This document shows, piece after piece, positions 63,153-64,000 of a stretch of DNA of 64,000 nucleotides. Position numbers and translations under genes: made by a program. The first letter of the stretch is position 1. Every line of letters starts with the position of its first letter. Source of the stretch: Paenibacillus radicibacter. Its GTDB lineage: Bacteria; Bacillota; Bacilli; Paenibacillales; NBRC-103111. Location of the stretch: the NCBI RefSeq assembly GCF_024721995.1, contig NZ_JANQBC010000011.1:62001-126000 (forward strand), read 5' to 3'. The notes below the pieces were generated by a model. That model had not been told where the DNA came from and ran no database searches. It was given only the letters and a program-made list of their open reading frames with translations.

Positions 63153-63245
63153 ATGGACGGGGACCCAGGGAGTCGCATATTCCATTTAAACTTCATATTC
63201 TCGCGAAACTCAGCGGTCGCATGTTGTCCAGCATTCTTAAGTTAA
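63153..63245 (+). CDS. Short upstream ORF before corA, possible leader peptide
   Basis: A 30-codon ORF with ATG at 63153, five nt after GGGGGAG, ending TAA at 63243. The peptide starts MDGDPGSR, an Asp/Pro-rich opening, and has CCP near the end. It lies between the predicted promoter and corA, 56 bp before the transporter start. The E. coli mgtL leader starts MEPDP and causes ribosome release at low Mg2+, and Salmonella corA has a leader ORF (corL). A similar role here is inference from position and composition only. Confidence 0.5.
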   Translation: MDGDPGSRIFHLNFIFSRNSAVACCPAFLS

Positions 63246-63273
63246 GCCCTTGTGTTGGATGAATGACTGCTGC

Positions 63274-63292
63274 TTTTCGCTTTTTCGAAAGG
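63274..63292 (+). promoter_or_regulatory. Hairpin covering the corA ribosome binding site
   Basis: CTTTTCG (63273-63279) pairs with CGAAAGG (63286-63292) around a 6-nt loop. The right arm contains the first half of the corA Shine-Dalgarno AAAGGGTGG (63288-63296). Opening of this hairpin would free the ribosome site. Confidence 0.5.
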
Positions 63293-63301
63293 GTGGTATT
63301 C

Positions 63302-64000
63302 ATGAAAACACGCCTAGTAAAGAACGGCGTTTTTACTATTATTGATAACGTCACCCTCGCTTTGACTCCTCCAGAAGAAGGTTTTTACTGGATTGATGCT
63401 ACTGTGGATGAAATTGATATTCTCCAATCTCTATTTCACCTTCATGATCTGGCAGTTGAGGATACACTAAGTGAGGAAGAACAACGTCCTAAGCTTGAAA
63501 TCTATGATGGTCATTATTTTATTGTTGTTAATTCAATTCGATTCGATGACGAGGAGATTTTCCTGCGATCTCTTAATATTTTCTTAGGTAAACACTTCAT
63601 CGTCACTGTAACTAAACAAAAAATCAACGAAATTCGTGCACTCAAGCCCCTTCTATGGGAAGAAGAAGTCGATTCCCCGGATCGGTTTTTGTATCATCTC
63701 ATCGATTTAGTTGTCGATAATTACTTCACAGTCGGGGATCGAATCGAAGATAAGATTGAGAAACTCGAAGAAGATATTCTTATGCACACGAAGAAAACGC
63801 ATCTGAATGAAATCATCGGACTTCGAAGTGAGATCCTATGGCTGAAGAAGGCGCTAGTACCACAACGCGATGTTGTCGGTATGCTGAACAAACGTGATCT
63901 GAAGCTGATCTCGACTCCACTCCAAAAATATTTTGGCGACGTTCATGAGAATGCAGTCAAAATTGTTGATACGTTCGATACACTCCGCGATTTGATGGGC
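63302..64000 (+). CDS. corA: CorA-family magnesium transporter, 5' part (cut by window end)
   Basis: An open frame of 233 codons without stop to the window edge. The ATG at 63302 follows AAAGGGTGG. The protein is the cytoplasmic N-terminal domain of a CorA-type divalent cation channel: FYWIDATVDEIDILQSLFHL, HDLAVEDTLSEEEQRPKLE (the usual HPLAVEDxxxxxQRPKxE), YFIVVNSIRF and the long helix with IEDKIEKLEEDIL. The two membrane helices and the GMN motif lie beyond the edge. Mg2+ or Co2+ uptake is inferred from the family. Confidence 0.9.
   Translation, partial: MKTRLVKNGVFTIIDNVTLALTPPEEGFYWIDATVDEIDILQSLFHLHDLAVEDTLSEEEQRPKLEIYDGHYFIVVNSIRFDDEEIFLRSLNIFLGKHFIVTVTKQKINEIRALKPLLWEEEVDSPDRFLYHLIDLVVDNYFTVGDRIEDKIEKLEEDILMHTKKTHLNEIIGLRSEILWLKKALVPQRDVVGMLNKRDLKLISTPLQKYFGDVHENAVKIVDTFDTLRDLMG

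Noticed and set aside
63060-63300. M-box (ykoK) magnesium riboswitch upstream of corA
   Set aside because: The leader is only about 180 nt and lacks the conserved M-box core segments I would expect; the short ORF explains the region better.
1-64000. CRISPR arrays, prophage, IS elements, tRNA or rRNA genes
   Set aside because: No regularly spaced repeats, no transposase, integrase or phage structural genes, and no cloverleaf-like or rRNA-like sequence were recognised on either strand.

Overview
The window looks like chromosomal DNA of a Paenibacillaceae-type endospore-forming Firmicute, most likely Paenibacillus. It carries spore genes (a gamma-type SASP, prkA, ytxC), an SLH-domain protein, many AGGAGG-type ribosome binding sites, GlnR/TnrA, cre and NsrR sites, a threonine T-box and an S-box riboswitch. 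There is no phage, IS element, CRISPR array, tRNA or rRNA. Most genes are on the minus strand. The final gene runs off the right edge.

Layout. 0-6.4 kb: metal P1B-ATPase with a duplicated Fur-type promoter element, YdjM-like membrane protein, divergent IF-3 paralogue, secreted six-hairpin glycosidase with two NPCBM domains and a cre site. 6.5-12.8 kb: FetAB exporter, GNAT, NsrR divergent from flavohemoglobin Hmp, soluble globin-coupled chemoreceptor, small membrane protein, DUF817. 12.9-21.5 kb: VanY-type lipoprotein, kduI-deoR-kduD-kdgK-eda operon for unsaturated uronate breakdown, GH101/GH129-like lipoprotein, SLH protein. 21.5-35.9 kb: low-complexity protein, PrkA, DUF2161, several small proteins, phosphodiester glycosidase, AbrB-like zinc protein, TrmL, orphan response regulator, SerC, Dps, acyltransferase, LuxR-type two-component pair, nucleotidyltransferase. 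36-45.6 kb: type I-beta-like glutamine synthetase, DAHP synthase, DUF2062, IspH, OmpR-type two-component pair with HtrA, SASP, 3D-domain protein.

45.7-53.3 kb is a nine-gene operon: PRD regulator, amidohydrolase, small PRD protein, SFCGS protein, DUF4312, DUF4311, DUF4310, PLP ammonia lyase and KDGP aldolase. The two terminal enzymes resemble the D-glucosaminate (Dga) pathway. The four uncharacterised families between them may be an undescribed uptake system. 53.5-63 kb: thrS with T-box, ytxC, map, mqnC, and metA-metI-metC under a SAM riboswitch. The right edge holds a CorA-type transporter preceded by a 30-codon upstream ORF.

Most unusual are: (1) three copies of a structured repeat (145-300, 55516-55632, 57030-57145) whose loop sequences are conserved while the stems differ but still pair; (2) the DUF4310-4312/SFCGS operon; (3) the short ORF before corA, which begins with an Asp/Pro-rich stretch like known Mg2+-sensing leader peptides. 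All functional calls rest on sequence reading and family knowledge; no search was run.
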